The position numbers and the translations under genes were made by a program. The notes under the pieces are model-generated. The model worked only from the letters and a program-made list of their open reading frames with translations. It was not told the origin of the DNA and did not search any database. This document shows, piece after piece, positions 1 to 12,037 of a DNA stretch of 64,000 nt; positions within the stretch are counted from its first letter, which is position 1; each line of letters opens with the position of its first letter. This DNA comes from Caprella mutica (taxonomy: Eukaryota > Arthropoda > Malacostraca > Amphipoda > Caprellidae), in contig CANNZV010002466.1 in NCBI GenBank assembly GCA_947561585.1, forward strand, positions 32,949 through 96,948, written 5' to 3'.

Positions 1-506
1 GCTTCAAGTGCAGTAACAAGCACTTCAAACTGCTCTGGTAGTGATGATAGGAGACAAATAACTTTATCCTCTTCACTGATCACTTGATTTAACAAGGCAA
101 GCTCTTGAAAAACTTCAGTTAGTTCTTTCAAATGGGAGTTGAGTAGTTCGGGAGATTTCAATTTTAAGTTGTAAAGTTTCTTCTTCAGACGAAATTTGTT
201 CGCCCACGTGTTTTTCTGAAACGTTTCTTGAAGGGTGGTTCAGACAGCGTGTGGATCCGTGGGTTGTCCAACTAAGTACAATTGATCCGGTGAAATAGAT
301 AGTACTATATCTGCCAGAGCTTTATTCTTGTTAGTTGCATAGGCAGCCTTAACCTCAGTTGAAGCGGAATCTGTTGGAACTGGTTTAGATCCATCAGCAA
401 TATCCATCAGTTTCTCTCTTAAGAGATACATCTTCATTTGTACCCTCCATGTGGGGTAATTATTTCCGTCTAGGGGAACAATCCCCGGTAACTTATTTGA
501 AGACAT
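1..506 (-). pseudogene. Copia retrotransposon gag, 5' part, with one nonsense codon
   Basis: The minus strand from ATG 506-504 encodes a copia-type Gag N-terminus with the motif YPTWRVQMKMYLLRE, close in shape to the YATWKVQLKMALMRE of the intact copia element later in this window. An in-frame TGA at 242-240 lies where the related protein has Trp. Beyond it the same frame stays open to the window edge and continues with Gag signatures such as NTWANKFRLKKKLYNLKLKS and LSSLPEQFEVLVTALEA. A single TGG-to-TGA change therefore explains the break. The rest of the element lies off the left edge. Family assignment is firm; the element is probably inactive as read. Confidence 0.88.
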
Positions 507-1017
507 GTTTTCAAGTATTTATTATCATTCAATACTTAACAAACATAAACAAACAAAGCAGTTAAATTGATTTACTGTTTAACTGAATTGATATTTACTC
601 AGGAATAATTATTCTAATTCATAAGAATAACTTCACAGAATATAATTAGTAATTATTCAAATTGGAACAGCAACACAAGTCTTAGTTCGTAAGAACCTTT
701 TGTTGAAAGACTGTTTACCAAAGGATAAGGTCACAGATTTAAAGGTAATTTGTGACCTCTCTTGACACCTCTTCCGCACAGAATAATAAATAATTATACG
801 ATAAAAAACAAGTACATATCGCAATAGCAGTCAATGTTATTGACCTCAATAGCGCATTAGCAAGATATGCTTACACAAACGTTCGTGCGTATATGAGTCA
901 TTTAGTTTAACACTTTTTTCACTGTACTTCGTTTCACTTGATTACTGTAATAAACTTCTAAGTATATTTAAAGATAATTTGATTTATAAACTCTTATCGT
1001 TCACTGGGCCCATAACC
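507..1017 (-). other. Copia 5' leader with primer binding site
   Basis: This 0.5-kb untranslated leader lies between LTR and gag. Directly next to the LTR, the minus strand reads GGTTATGGGCCCAG, the initiator-tRNA-Met half-molecule primer site known for copia elements and also present in the second copia element here. I see no other coding sequence in it. Confidence 0.75.
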
Positions 1018-1354
1018 TGTTAGAATTAGGTTAAATTATAGTGGGTTAACAACGTTAAGACATAGAGTTTATTTAAAGAGTAATATGTTATACAGTTAGA
1101 AATCTATTGGAGAGATGAGTGAAACACATCTCTCACTGAGTAATGTAAAAGACCGACTGACATAAGAATTTACATGCGAAGGTATTTAAAACGCACCGGA
1201 ACTGTAATGGACTTTAAACCTTCAATCCGTTTCTCATAAAAGTAATACATTGTTATTTAAACAATAGGTAATTAATATAGCTCAGCTAATCTAACAGGAA
1301 GTTAACATTAAACATATAAAGAGTGTGTAATACATTTAAACTAAAATTCCAACA
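1018..1354 (-). repeat. 5' LTR of the first copia element
   Basis: The + strand interval starts TGTTAGAATT and ends AATTCCAACA, so it has TG...CA ends and short imperfect inverted termini. It sits immediately beside the copia primer site. The partner LTR is outside the window, so the boundary rests on the ends and the primer site only. Confidence 0.7.
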
Positions 1355-2399
1355 AAATTTCCTTCATTTCCCACCCACCTTTGGACCATCCTTCTGAACC
1401 ATTCAACGTCGCTCGCGTCTCACCTGTAAAAAAAAAGAGATTGATGTTTTGTTTCCTTTTGTCTTTTTTTCAAATTTGGCTTCGTTTGTGGATATTTAAT
1501 CTTTGCAACTGAGTTCAAGATACGGTTCCTGGTGGTTTAGAGCTCGGTATCAACTATCATTGCCAAGTTTTCAAAAATAGTTTTGATTTTTCAGCCGGGA
1601 CACTTCACCACTAGATGCTTAATATATTTGATATCGCGTTTGGATATTGTTTTTTTTTTCATTCGTCAGACCGTTGCTTGTGATTCGAGGGATACTTTAA
1701 GTGATAGGTTCTCTTTACTGTCCTAACAAGGTGACTTAATAGTTTCGCTATATCAGCAAATGATGTGGTTTTAGCAGTTTCCTCGATAATTAGGGGCTTT
1801 ACACTGTTTTTCTAGTCCTTACATCGACCAACTTTAGAATTTATTATCAATGACTTACATAGATCGTGGTTCACCAAAATTTTCAAATTTAATGAAAATT
1901 AACAAATATTGCAATCTGAAAGACAACATTCTGAAAAAATGAAAATATAGGCGTAGACACTGCATGTAGAGTTCTTCACTCAACTACAGTTATTTAAGCT
2001 CTTTGCTAAAAATAGGATTTTTACCAAATTAATCATATTGATTAATACTGTGGTTCGCACTGTATTGTGTATAAACCAAATTTCATCAAAATCCAAGAGA
2101 TAAGGGTGTTATGCTCTAGGTGATCTCACAGAGAATGCCCCAATTTCTCAATATATAACATAATTAGGTAGAAAATCACTACAATATATAGCTATTGTTC
2201 AAAAAGAAAGTAGAAAAATTTATAATGTTTACTAAGTTAGAATTTATCTTTTGTTTTTAACTTAACTCATCATATTAGATAGTTCTATTGATATTATCAG
2301 TTATTATTGTGGTAGGTAATTAATAGAATCCTAGTTTCCTACAACATTGGTTACGGATTAGTCAATTCAATTGACATTTCATTTCTATTCAATATGCAG
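1355..2399. other. Non-coding AT-rich spacer
   Basis: I see no convincing gene here. Its right edge is a pyrimidine-rich stretch ending in CAG at 2397-2399, which acts as splice acceptor for the kinesin-like exon. Confidence 0.5.
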
Positions 2400-2593
2400 T
2401 CTGGAACGAGTGAAGAATCAGACTATTCAGGTGGTTCCCAGGCCCAAAAACTGAAGATCAAGTTCCTCGAGAACAACCTGGACCAACTGATGAAGGTCCA
2501 CAGGGATCAAGAGGTACCAGAAGGAGGTTGATAGGACCAAGGAGGCGGTCAGGCAAAAGAATTTTGCTAGGCGTGCTGCTGCTGCTAAAAGTG
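2400..2593 (+). pseudogene. Khc: Kinesin heavy chain tail exon with internal deletion
   Basis: Frame one reads SGGSQAQKLKIKFLENNLDQL then MKVH, matching the conserved tail of conventional kinesin heavy chain (QKQKISFLENNLDQLTKVH in the family). It then jumps, with a frame change, to RYQKEVDRTKEAVRQKNFAR, which lies roughly 40 residues further on in normal kinesin. The intervening segment (VRDNADLRCELPKLEKRL in the family) is missing. The piece is bounded by an acceptor (ATATGCAG) and a donor (GTGAGG at 2594), and its end phase fits the next piece at 4174. It therefore kept its introns and is a duplicated gene fragment rather than a retrocopy, unless the deletion is an assembly error. Conventional kinesin is the plus-end microtubule motor; this copy could not make the tail. 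Confidence 0.75.
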
Positions 2594-3304
2594 GTGAGGA
2601 AAATATACTGAATATAACATTTCAAATATAATATAATTTATTTAAATATCTTCAAAAAGTATAAGGTACATTCCTAGTTAAGGTAGATATCGGGCTTAAC
2701 TAGTACGATGATCATTTTCTTTGTTGTCAGTTTCCCACATCTTTCACATTCAATGGTCTTGAAAAATCCATTTTCGAGTAGAAATTTGAATGCTTCTTCT
2801 TCTGTGTTCAATGCATTTACATTAAGTATACTGCTTTGGTAAGTTTTGCAGTGATTTTCATAGTCCATTTTATATTGTGAAGCTTCTTCCATTTGGGTTA
2901 AATCTCTTATCAATAACATAGAGTAATGATATTATAAACTAGAGAAAGGTAGTTGTGCAGCGACTGCAGGACGCTTAAAACCTTATTTTGTTTTAGTCAT
3001 AGAGTTATGATAAACTACTCCTCTAGAGAGAGGAAGGGTTGAAGCGATTGTAGGACGCAATGGAAGACTGTGTTAAACATTATTTTGTTTCAGTTATATC
3101 ATTTCTCCATTGAATTGACGCCAGAGTACCAGTTAAGTGACCCCAAAATAAGGATTTGAACGTCTCGCAAGACGCGATATAATTTTGGCCTCTGACTCGC
3201 CACTTGATCAATAACAAAGAAAATATGAAATATCTTAAAGGTTTTAACGAAAAAGTTCGTTAAATATTAAACCAGTATCATAGTTACTACACTATTTATT
3301 TAAA

Positions 3305-3960
3305 ACTAGTGTACTTTCCCGTTAAAAATAACGGGTCATCATCAATATCAATTTATTACCCGTTATTAAGTTACTTTTAACGAATTCAATTGTAAATTTT
3401 CTGCATAGTCTAATTCATTTCTTAGATAAAATACATTCAAAAATTTAATAAAAACAAGATATTTTAATATCAAGTCAATATATTCCCGTGCGTATCATAG
3501 TTACATTCTTCATGCATAATACCCTTCGAGTAAAAGCGGACACCAAATAAATAAATAAATAGATAAACACACTAAGGAAATTATTAGTATAGATTCAACA
3601 ATAATTTTATAGCTTTGTAAAAATAAAGTATGGTATTTTTTAATAATAAAAAGAGTGTAAACATGAATAGCTATCTATACTAATAATTTCCTTAGTGTGT
3701 TTATTTATTTATTTATTTGGTGTCCGCTTTTACTCGATTGATTTTAAACATGAAGAATGTAACTATGATACGCACGGGAATATATTGACTTGATATTTAA
3801 ATTCCCCAATTTTTATTAAATTTTAAATGTTTTTATCTATGAAAAAAGTATCTGTTTATGCAGAAAAATAAATTTCATTTGAGTCCACTGAAAATGACTT
3901 AACAACGGGTTATAAATTACTTTTGAAGACCCGTTATTTCTAACGGACAAATACACTAGT
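3305..3960. mobile_element. Long fold-back (inverted-repeat) element
   Basis: The interval is one large imperfect palindrome centred near 3632. Both ends read ACTAGTGTA inward, followed by CCGTTA and AATAACGGGTC in mirrored order. The arms share long matches, for example the AAGCGGACACCAAATAAAT and CTAAGGAAATTATTAGTATA blocks and their complements at 3664-3740. It has no coding capacity. ACTAGT may be either the end itself or a 6-bp target duplication. It lies inside the intron of the kinesin relic. Confidence 0.8.
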
Positions 3961-4173
3961 ACCTATTGTATAAATATCAAATTAATGTCACCATCCTAGT
4001 TAATAAAGGTCGATATCGAAATTAACTATGAATTTACCAAATATCCTTTTCAAAAAATATTCTAAACTTACACAGTAATTACATCATATGAATTAGTTAC
4101 TTAACTGCATGGTATTCCTATATCTACTTTGCCAACCTTATTATGTATGTTAATATGACCATCTTTTTTTCAG

Positions 4174-4193
4174 CCAAACCCAGCAGAGGGTGA
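4174..4193 (+). pseudogene. Khc: Kinesin heavy chain terminal exon
   Basis: After a strong acceptor (ATCTTTTTTTTCAG), the phase-1 end of the 2400-2593 exon joins to give A-KPSRG-stop. This matches the short conserved kinesin C-terminus (AKPIR...). The phase agreement supports one gene split by a 1.6-kb intron. The stop TGA is at 4191-4193. Confidence 0.6.
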
Positions 4194-4439
4194 GCAACAC
4201 TAATTACGGTGTCTACACGCCCTTGTTATAAGTAGGTATATAACCCTAGAATTATTCATTCTTAATTAATTTAATTTTTCTAAATTAAATGATTAAAAAT
4301 AGTTAAATATTATTAATTTAATAATGTTGAACAACTGTGCTAAAGTCTTGTGAAAGTTTAATTACTCATTCAAGTCGTCAAAAGTTCACACGTGGAGTTG
4401 AGTACTCCTTACTCTTCAATGTCCAAATAAGAAAAAAAT

Positions 4440-4925
4440 ACCTGGTGTCATGTCCCTGTGATCTAGGGGGCCACTCATTTGCATAGATTAGTACAATAAT
4501 GCAACTATTGGAACATATCAGTTAGCAAATGTCGCACAGCGATCGTCATGGCAGCAATGAGAATATGGATAAAATTAGACAATTCGGGAAGAAAGGGAGG
4601 ACATGTTGAGGGATTTGGTAGATAGTGAGGAAGAAATGTCAATTAAATATATATTTTATAATATAAAGGTTTATCGTGTTTTTCTGTAATTAAAAACAAT
4701 CTTCGTAACTTTATATGTTTGTGCGCAAGCATACTTATGATACCGCTTACTATAATCACTGTAGCGTCAATATTGATGTTTTAATATATTTGAATTTTTC
4801 ACAACTTATGTAAAAAAAGAAAGCGAACACAATGGTACTTTTTAGAAAAGTCATAACGTTAGAAATTTCTGAGATATATCAAATCAAATTTTGGTTCCGG
4901 TTTTTTTGACCCACTCTGTATAACA
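4440..4925. mobile_element. Possible Tc1/mariner-type (IS630) transposon relic
   Basis: On the minus strand near 4475 a short stretch reads WPPRS, the start of the WPPRSPDLTP motif before the last catalytic Asp of these transposases, but it decays at once. At 4895-4922 the text GGTTTTTTTGACCCACTCTG resembles the end of such elements. No second terminus was located. This is a weak call. Confidence 0.3.
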
Positions 4926-5185
4926 TAATATATTAGCTACATAAAATTAATTTTTCATTAACTGCAGGATATATGTGTTATTTTCATCTAACCAGATTGT
5001 ATGCGACTGCTATTATCTCTTGTATATATTGTTATAACTTAATAATGTCTTTCTTTCTATTCCTATTTTAAGAAAACAGACGAATTTCCCTAGCACTAAT
5101 TTTCCTATGAATTAGCTCTATTCTCTAAAACTGCAAGTAGCATAAATAGTTATAAACATATTAAAAATGAAAAAAAAATCATTAT

Positions 5186-5587
5186 CTAAATACAACAGTT
5201 CGGGGAGAAAGGGATGCCACCCCCATCTCTTCCATTCACCACAGACAGCTTCAGGATAGAGCTCCTGGGGTGAGTATCACAAGCAAACTTGTTAAAACTC
5301 AGCAAAATATGATTGGGAGCTACTCCTATGACATGGACGTTTTTTGTGTGATCTTTTATGATCTCACGAACAAATAGAATGAGAATATTATCAGAAAATA
5401 TTTGATGAGTATCATACCTTGTTTGATGTAAGCAGAAGCACAGAGTGAGGATGCTGGTTGTGACGAGTTCATAGGAGCTACACATCACATAACAAGACTT
5501 GAGCTGGTGCAGATGATTCCCAGTGATTCTGTAAATTGTAAAAGTCTCAAAAGAAGAAAATAAAGGATAGAATTTCTGCAAACGCAA
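5186..5587 (-). other. Unidentified 133-codon open frame
   Basis: This is the longest plain open frame in the first 8 kb. Its middle part is flanked on the minus strand by a plausible acceptor (CAATTTACAG) and donor (AAG then GTATGA), so a small exon is possible. The protein (LKSCYVMCSSYELVTTSILT...) matches nothing I recognise and may be chance. I assign no function. Confidence 0.15.
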
Positions 5588-6423
5588 TAATGAAACATTT
5601 AATGGATTTATATAGCTAGTTTCAATATTATTATTTGTATTTTATTTCAAATTAGCATTATATAAGTTTGTATTTACGATATGAAGATTTTGTATATTAA
5701 TCGAGGCTTTTCAAGTTGATCAGCTTTTTTCTAAACCGAGTACTTATTACATGATGTCAGAGAAACTACGATCAGGAAAATGACATGAAAATGCAGGATA
5801 TTCATTTTATGTAACAGACCAATAATTATTGTAGATTTTTTTAAATTCCGATAAAGCATCAAATATATGTATAAAGGGGGTAGTGTCGCATTTCACAGTA
5901 ATTACAATAAACATCAATACTATTATTCAAATGAGGTTATAAGAAGCAATTGGTTCAGAAATTCGAAAGAAGAAATTTTAACAGTGACTATTTATACAAT
6001 AAATACAGCCACAGGCCCACAGCCCACAAGATACATAGTTCTCCAGAAATTTCATTGGGATTACTTATAATCTTCTGTTCGAGAGATATTTTTGTTCTCA
6101 TCTTTAAAAAAATATATTCATAATTATATCTCTTTAAGTTTTTATCTCTTTGATGTCAAATAGAAGAGCTGCAAATAAGAATATTTAAACTATTTGAAAT
6201 ACTCAGACGTTTAAACAAATCACCTGACTTTGAAAATACTTTTGTTCTGGAGAACACGGACAATCTCATTTACACAAATGTTCGCGTCCACACGAGAGCA
6301 ATAATATCAGGAAATGAATGCATTATGAATTCATTGGAAAAAATATTAATATGTTGTTGATAATTAATTTACCTAGCAATTTAATGATTTAAGAAACAAT
6401 CATGAATTAAAGAAATGATTACC
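5588..6423. other. Non-coding AT-rich spacer
   Basis: I see no gene. Open frames here are short, with no recognisable domains. Confidence 0.45.
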
Positions 6424-6790
6424 TGTCTAGGTACCTAAGCGAAACAAAATATAAAAGCTTTTTAGGTTCCTAGCCGACACAAAATGTAAAAGCTTATCTA
6501 GGTACCTAGTCGATACATAATATAAAAACTTATCTAGGTACCTAGTCGATACAAAATATAAAAACCTATCTAGGTACCTAGTCGATACATAAATAAAAGC
6601 TTATCTAGGTACCTTAACCTAGCCGATACAAAATATAAAAGCTTATCTAGGTTCCTAGTCGATACAAAATATAAAAGCTCATCTAGGTACCTAGTCGATA
6701 CAAAATATGAAAGCTTATCTGGGTACCTAGCCGACATATAATATTAATGCATAATTAGACGCCTAGACGATTATTTCATATGTTTATTTA
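6424..6790. repeat. Minisatellite, 36-bp unit
   Basis: About nine tandem copies, each built on a CTAGGTACCTAG palindrome followed by an ATACAAAATATAAAAGCTTAT segment. Later copies diverge at the right end. Confidence 0.9.
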
Positions 6791-6850
6791 GATACCTAAC
6801 AGATTATATTCCTAAAATAAATGTTTACCTAGAAGTACGGTCAAAAGCCA

Positions 6851-6936
6851 CCCCCCCCCCCCCCCCCCCGGTCATGAACCCCTCCGGTTATGAGCCTTCC
6901 TAGGTCATAAGCCCCCGGTCACGACCCCCCCCCCCC
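6851..6936. repeat. Two C homopolymer tracts
   Basis: About 19 consecutive C residues at 6851-6869 and about 13 near 6924-6936, separated by a GGTCATGA-type repeat. Tract lengths are likely unstable or misread. Confidence 0.85.
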
Positions 6937-6965
6937 TCTCTGTTTTTTTAATCCTTATTCACCTA

Positions 6966-7213
6966 GAACTACAAAGTATTAGTTACTCTCTTCAACTACA
7001 AAGCATTAGTTACACTCTTCAACTATAAAGTAATAGTTACTCTCTTCAACTACAAAGTATTAGTTACTCTCTTCAACTACAAAGCATTAGTTACACTCTT
7101 CAACTATAAAGTAATAGTTACTCTCTTCAACTACAAAGTATTAGTTACTCTCTTCAACTACAAAGTATTAGTAACTCTCCTCAACTACAAAGTATTAATT
7201 ACTCTCTTCATGT
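6966..7213. repeat. Minisatellite, 27-bp unit
   Basis: About nine copies of AACTACAAAGTATTAGTTAC plus CTCTCTTC-type sequence. A two-unit pattern (GCATTAGTTACACTC, then GTAATAGTTACTCTC) recurs, which suggests past duplication of several units at once. Confidence 0.9.
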
Positions 7214-7932
7214 TTGTGCCTCTTTCCGTCACTTTCTTTTACACCTTTTACGCATTATGGTGACAGGTTACTTTGTTCACAGTGCTACTTTTCTACTGAA
7301 TGCTTTTTCCAAGTCCTTTGTATTCATTTCTCATTTGACGTTTGGAATTTATCTTTCGGTTCCAAGGCAGGAATTAAATCTTTACAAACTAAATTTCTTT
7401 ATTTATATAAGTTTGCAGATGATAAGGTTATTTACAGATATTGCTTATAAGTTACAAGGCATGAGGCGTGAGTGATGTACACCATCATAAGATGTTCACA
7501 GTTTGTGCATCACATCCTTTCTTTTGAGATAATTTGGTAGCTTCACGTCTCCTTATCTCTGATTATTTATCTTACGGAAATGCTAAGTTATCAAATCAGT
7601 GCATTTAAACTCAGTGGCGTAACAATTGTGCAAGTGAACTGCAATATATAAATTGGTCTTTCTTGGTAAGTGAATTATTTCAAATATTCATTATTATAGA
7701 ATGAAGTATATTTAACCCACTAAGTCCTAAGCTGACATATTTGTCACCTTTCAACGGATGCATTTTCGGAGATTTTCCCTTAACGACCAGAAAATCACAT
7801 GTGGTTGCTTTTATTCAGTAGAACTAGTGTGTAGTCTTATGTTAGTTCTGAACACTTATCAGTCTATTCTAATTTATTATTATTGAAAAAGTTATGTTGT
7901 TAAATATGCATAGTTTTACTTCATATTAATTA
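7214..7932. other. Spacer without a recognisable gene
   Basis: Two overlapping open frames of 78 and 72 codons occur in different frames, with no domain or repeat. I regard them as chance. Confidence 0.4.
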
Positions 7933-8383
7933 TTTGGTGTATCTTATTGTAGTATAATATCTTTGGTGTATCTTATTGTAGTATAATATCTTTGGTGTAT
8001 CTTATTGTAGTATAATATCTTTGGTGTATCTTATTGTAGTATAATATCTTTGGTGTATCTTATTGTAGTATAATATCTTTGGTGTATCTTATTGTAGTAT
8101 AATATCTTTGCTGTATCTTATTGTAGTATAATATCTTTGGTGTATCTTATTGTAGTATAATATCTTTGCTGTATCTTATTGTAGTATAATATCTTTGGTG
8201 TATCTTATTGTAGTATAATATCTTTGGTGTATCTTATTGTAGTATAATATCTTTGCTGTATCTTATTGTAGTATAATATCTTTGGTGTATCTTATTGTAG
8301 TATAATATCTTTGCTGTATCTTATTGTAGTATAATATCTTTGGTGTATCTTATTGTAGTATAATATTTTTGGTGTATCTTACA
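7933..8383. repeat. Minisatellite, 29-bp unit derived from a MITE end
   Basis: About 15 copies of a 29-bp unit that reads TTTGGTGTATCTTATTGTAG and then TATAATATC. Unit variants carry GGTG or GCTG. The unit matches the terminus of the inverted-repeat element at 13369-13715, apart from a 2-bp deletion. Confidence 0.92.
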
Positions 8384-8845
8384 AGTATGTACCAGATGTA
8401 CCAGTATGTACCAGGTGTACCAGTATGTACCAGTATGTACCAGTATGTAAAAGTATGTACCAGATGTACCAGTATGTATCAGTATGCACCAGCATGTACC
8501 AGTATGTACCAATATGTACTAGTATGTACCAGTATGTACCAATATGTACCAGTATGTACCAATATGTACCAGTATGTACCAATATGTACCAGTATGTACC
8601 AATATGTACCAGTATGTACCAATATGTACCAGTATGTACCAATATGTACCAATATGTACCAATATGTACCAGTATGTACCAATATGTACCAATATGTACC
8701 AATATGTACCAATATGTACCAGTATGTACCAATATGTACCAATATGTACCAGTATGTACCAATATGTACCAATATGTACCAATATGTACCAGTATGTACC
8801 AATATGTACCAATATGTACCAATATGTACCAATATGTAACAGTAT
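8384..8845. repeat. Minisatellite, 10-bp unit
   Basis: About 45 copies of ATGTACCAGT or ATGTACCAAT. The period of 10 is not a multiple of 3 and the unit has no stop in any phase on either strand. All six frames are therefore open through the array, each giving a ten-residue peptide repeat (MYQYVPVCTN-like on +, GTYWYILVHI-like on -). It is not evidence of a protein gene. Confidence 0.95.
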
Positions 8846-9176
8846 GTTTAGTTGTTCACAGAGACTCTTTGGTGAATGCGGAAGAGAAGGAAGTACCGGA
8901 ACTATGTAGAGCCCGCACTTTGAAATCATGATTACGCAATAACTTCATTCATATTTACGGAGTAGAGACAGCATTGCTAATAATCAATGCAATTTACCTT
9001 TTCTCCATTTTTACAATATATTATCCATTAACTAAAGACGAATTAGCAAGTGTAAAGGTAGCTAAATAACTACGCCTCTGAGTGAACTCATTGCCAATAT
9101 TAGTTAGCTCAAGAAGTAACAAAGCAAGTCACAGTTAATATGGTAACTAATCAGAACAACATTCCTTACGAGATGT
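8846..9176. other. Short unique spacer
   Basis: About 330 bp of unique sequence between two arrays. No gene is seen. Confidence 0.5.
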
Positions 9177-12037
9177 TCAATTGTTCATCTTATATCTTAT
9201 GGTTATTGAATGTTCATCTTATATCTTATGGTTATTGAATGTTCATCTTATATCTTATGGTTATTGAATGTTCATCTTACATCTTACGGTTATTGAATGT
9301 TCATCTTATATCTTATGGTTATTGAATGTTCATCTTATATCTTATGGTTATTGAATGTTTATCTTATATCTTATGGTTATTGAATGTTCATCTTATATCT
9401 CATGGTTATTGAATGTTCATCTTACAACTTACGGTTATTGAATGTTCATCTTATATCTTATGGTTATTGAATGTTCATCTTATATCTTATGGTTATTGAA
9501 TGTTTATCTTATATCTTATGGTTATTGAATGTTCATCTTATATCTCATGGTTATTGAATGTTCATCTTATATCTCATGGTTATTGAATGTTCATCTTATA
9601 TCTCATGGTTATTGAATGTTCATCTTATATCTTATGGTTATTGAATGTTCATCTTATATCTTATGGTTATTGAATGTTCTTCTTATATCTTATGGTTATT
9701 GAATGTTCATCTTATATCTTATGGTTATTGAATGTTCATCTTATATCTTATGGTTATTGAATGTTCATCTTATATCTTATGGTTATTGAATGTTCATCTT
9801 ATATCTTATGGTTATTGAATGTTCATCTTATATCTTATGGTTATTGAATGTTCATCTTGTATCTTATGGTTATTGAATGTTCATCTTATATCTTATGGTT
9901 ATTGAATGTTCATCTTATATCTTATGGTTATTGAATGTTCATCTTATATCTTATGGTTATTGAATGTTCATCTCATATCTTATGGTTATTGAATGTTCTT
10001 CTTATATCTTATGGTTATTGAATGTTCATCTTATATCTTATGGTTATTGAATGTTCTTCTTATATCTTATGGTTATTGAATGTTCATCTTATATCTTATG
10101 GTTATTGAATGTTCATCTTATATCTTATGGTTATTGAATGTTCTTCTTATATCTTATGGTTATTGAATGTTCATCTCATATCTTATGGTTATTGAATGTT
10201 CTTCTTATATCTTATGGTTATTGAATGTTCATCTCATATCTTATGGTTATTGAATGTTCTTCTTATATCTTATGGTTATTGAATGTTCATCTTTTATCTT
10301 ATGGTTATTGAATGTTCATCTTATATCTTATGGTTATTGAATGTTCTTCTTATATCTTATGGTTATTGAATGTTCATCTCATATCTTATGGTTATTGAAT
10401 GTTCTTCTTATATCTTATGGTTATTGAATGTTCTTCTTATATCTTATGGTTATTGAATGTTCATCTCATATCTTATGGTTATTGAATGTTCTTCTTATAT
10501 CTTATGGTTATTGAATGTTCATCTCATATCTTATGGTTATTGAATGTTCTTCTTATATCTTATGGTTATTGAATGTTCTTCTTATATCTTATGGTTATTG
10601 AATGTTCATCTTATATCTTATGGTTATTGAATGTTCATCTTATATCTTATGGTTATTGAATGTTCTTCTTATATCTTATGGTTATTGAATGTTCATCTCA
10701 TATCTTATGGTTATTGAATGTTCTTCTTATATCTTATGGTTATTGAATGTTCATCTCATATCTTATGGTTATTGAATGTTCTTCTTATATCTTATGGTTA
10801 TTGAATGTTCATCTTATATCTTATGGTTATTGAATGTTCTTCTTATATCTTATGGTTATTGAATGTTCATCTCATATCTTATGGTTATTGAATGTTCTTC
10901 TTATATCTTATGGTTATTGAATGTTCATCTCATATCTTATGGTTATTGAATGTTCTTCTTATATCTTATGGTTATTGAATGTTCATCTTATATCTTATGG
11001 TTATTGAATGTTCATCTTATATCTTATGGTTATTGAATGTTCTTCTTATATCTTATGGTTATTGAATGTTCATCTTATATCTTATGGTTATTGAATGTTC
11101 ATCTTATATCTTATGGTTATTGAATGTTCTTCTTATATCTTATGGTTATTGAATGTTCATCTCATATCTTATGGTTATTGAATGTTCTTCTTATATCTTA
11201 TGGTTATTGAATGTTCATCTCATATCTTATGGTTATTGAATGTTCTTCTTATATCTTATGGTTATTGAATGTTCATCTTATATCTTATGGTTATTGAATG
11301 TTCATCTTATATCTTATGGTTATTGAATGTTCTTCTTATATCTTATGGTTATTGAATGTTCATCTCATATCTTATGGTTATTGAATGTTCTTCTTATATC
11401 TTATGGTTATTGAATGTTCATCTCATATCTTATGGTTATTGAATGTTCTTCTTATATCTTATGGTTATTGAATGTTCATCTCATATCTTATGGTTATTGA
11501 ATGTTCTTCTTATATCTTATGGTTATTGAATGTTCATCTCATATCTTATGGTTATTGAATGTTCTTCTTATATCTTATGGTTATTGAATGTTCATCTTTT
11601 ATCTTATGGTTATTGAATGTTCATCTTATATCTTATGGTTATTGAATGTTCTTCTTATATCTTATGGTTATTGAATGTTCATCTTATATCTTATGGTTAT
11701 TGAATGTTCATCTTATATCTTATGGTTATTGAATGTTCTTCTTATATCTTATGGTTATTGAATGTTCATCTCATATCTTATGGTTATTGAATGTTCTTCT
11801 TATATCTTATGGTTATTGAATGTTCATCTCATATCTTATGGTTATTGAATGTTCTTCTTATATCTTATGGTTATTGAATGTTCTTCTTATATCTTATGGT
11901 TATTGAATGTTCATCTTATATCTTATGGTTATTGAATGTTCATCTTATATCTTATGGTTATTGAATGTTCTTCTTATATCTTATGGTTATTGAATGTTCA
12001 TCTCATATCTTATGGTTATTGAATGTTCTTCTTATAT
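9177..12037. repeat. Large minisatellite, 29-bp unit with a 58-bp higher-order pattern
   Basis: Roughly 98 head-to-tail copies of a unit beginning TGTTCATCTTATATCTTATG and ending GTTATTGAA. In the left third the units are mostly single-type. From about 9960 onward two variants alternate: one with TTCATCTCATATC, one with TTCTTCTTATATC. This makes a 58-bp dimer that is itself amplified in blocks. The spacing is strictly 29 bp with very few indels. Confidence 0.95.

Noticed and set aside
8369..8931. Several long overlapping open frames on both strands (MYQYVP-type and GTYWYILVHI-type)
   Set aside because: They are the product of a 10-bp stop-free repeat, identical in every phase, with no start context, splice logic or domain.
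9177..12037. CRISPR-like array, because the unit is 29 bp
   Set aside because: Units abut directly with no spacers, the setting is eukaryotic, and no cas genes are present.
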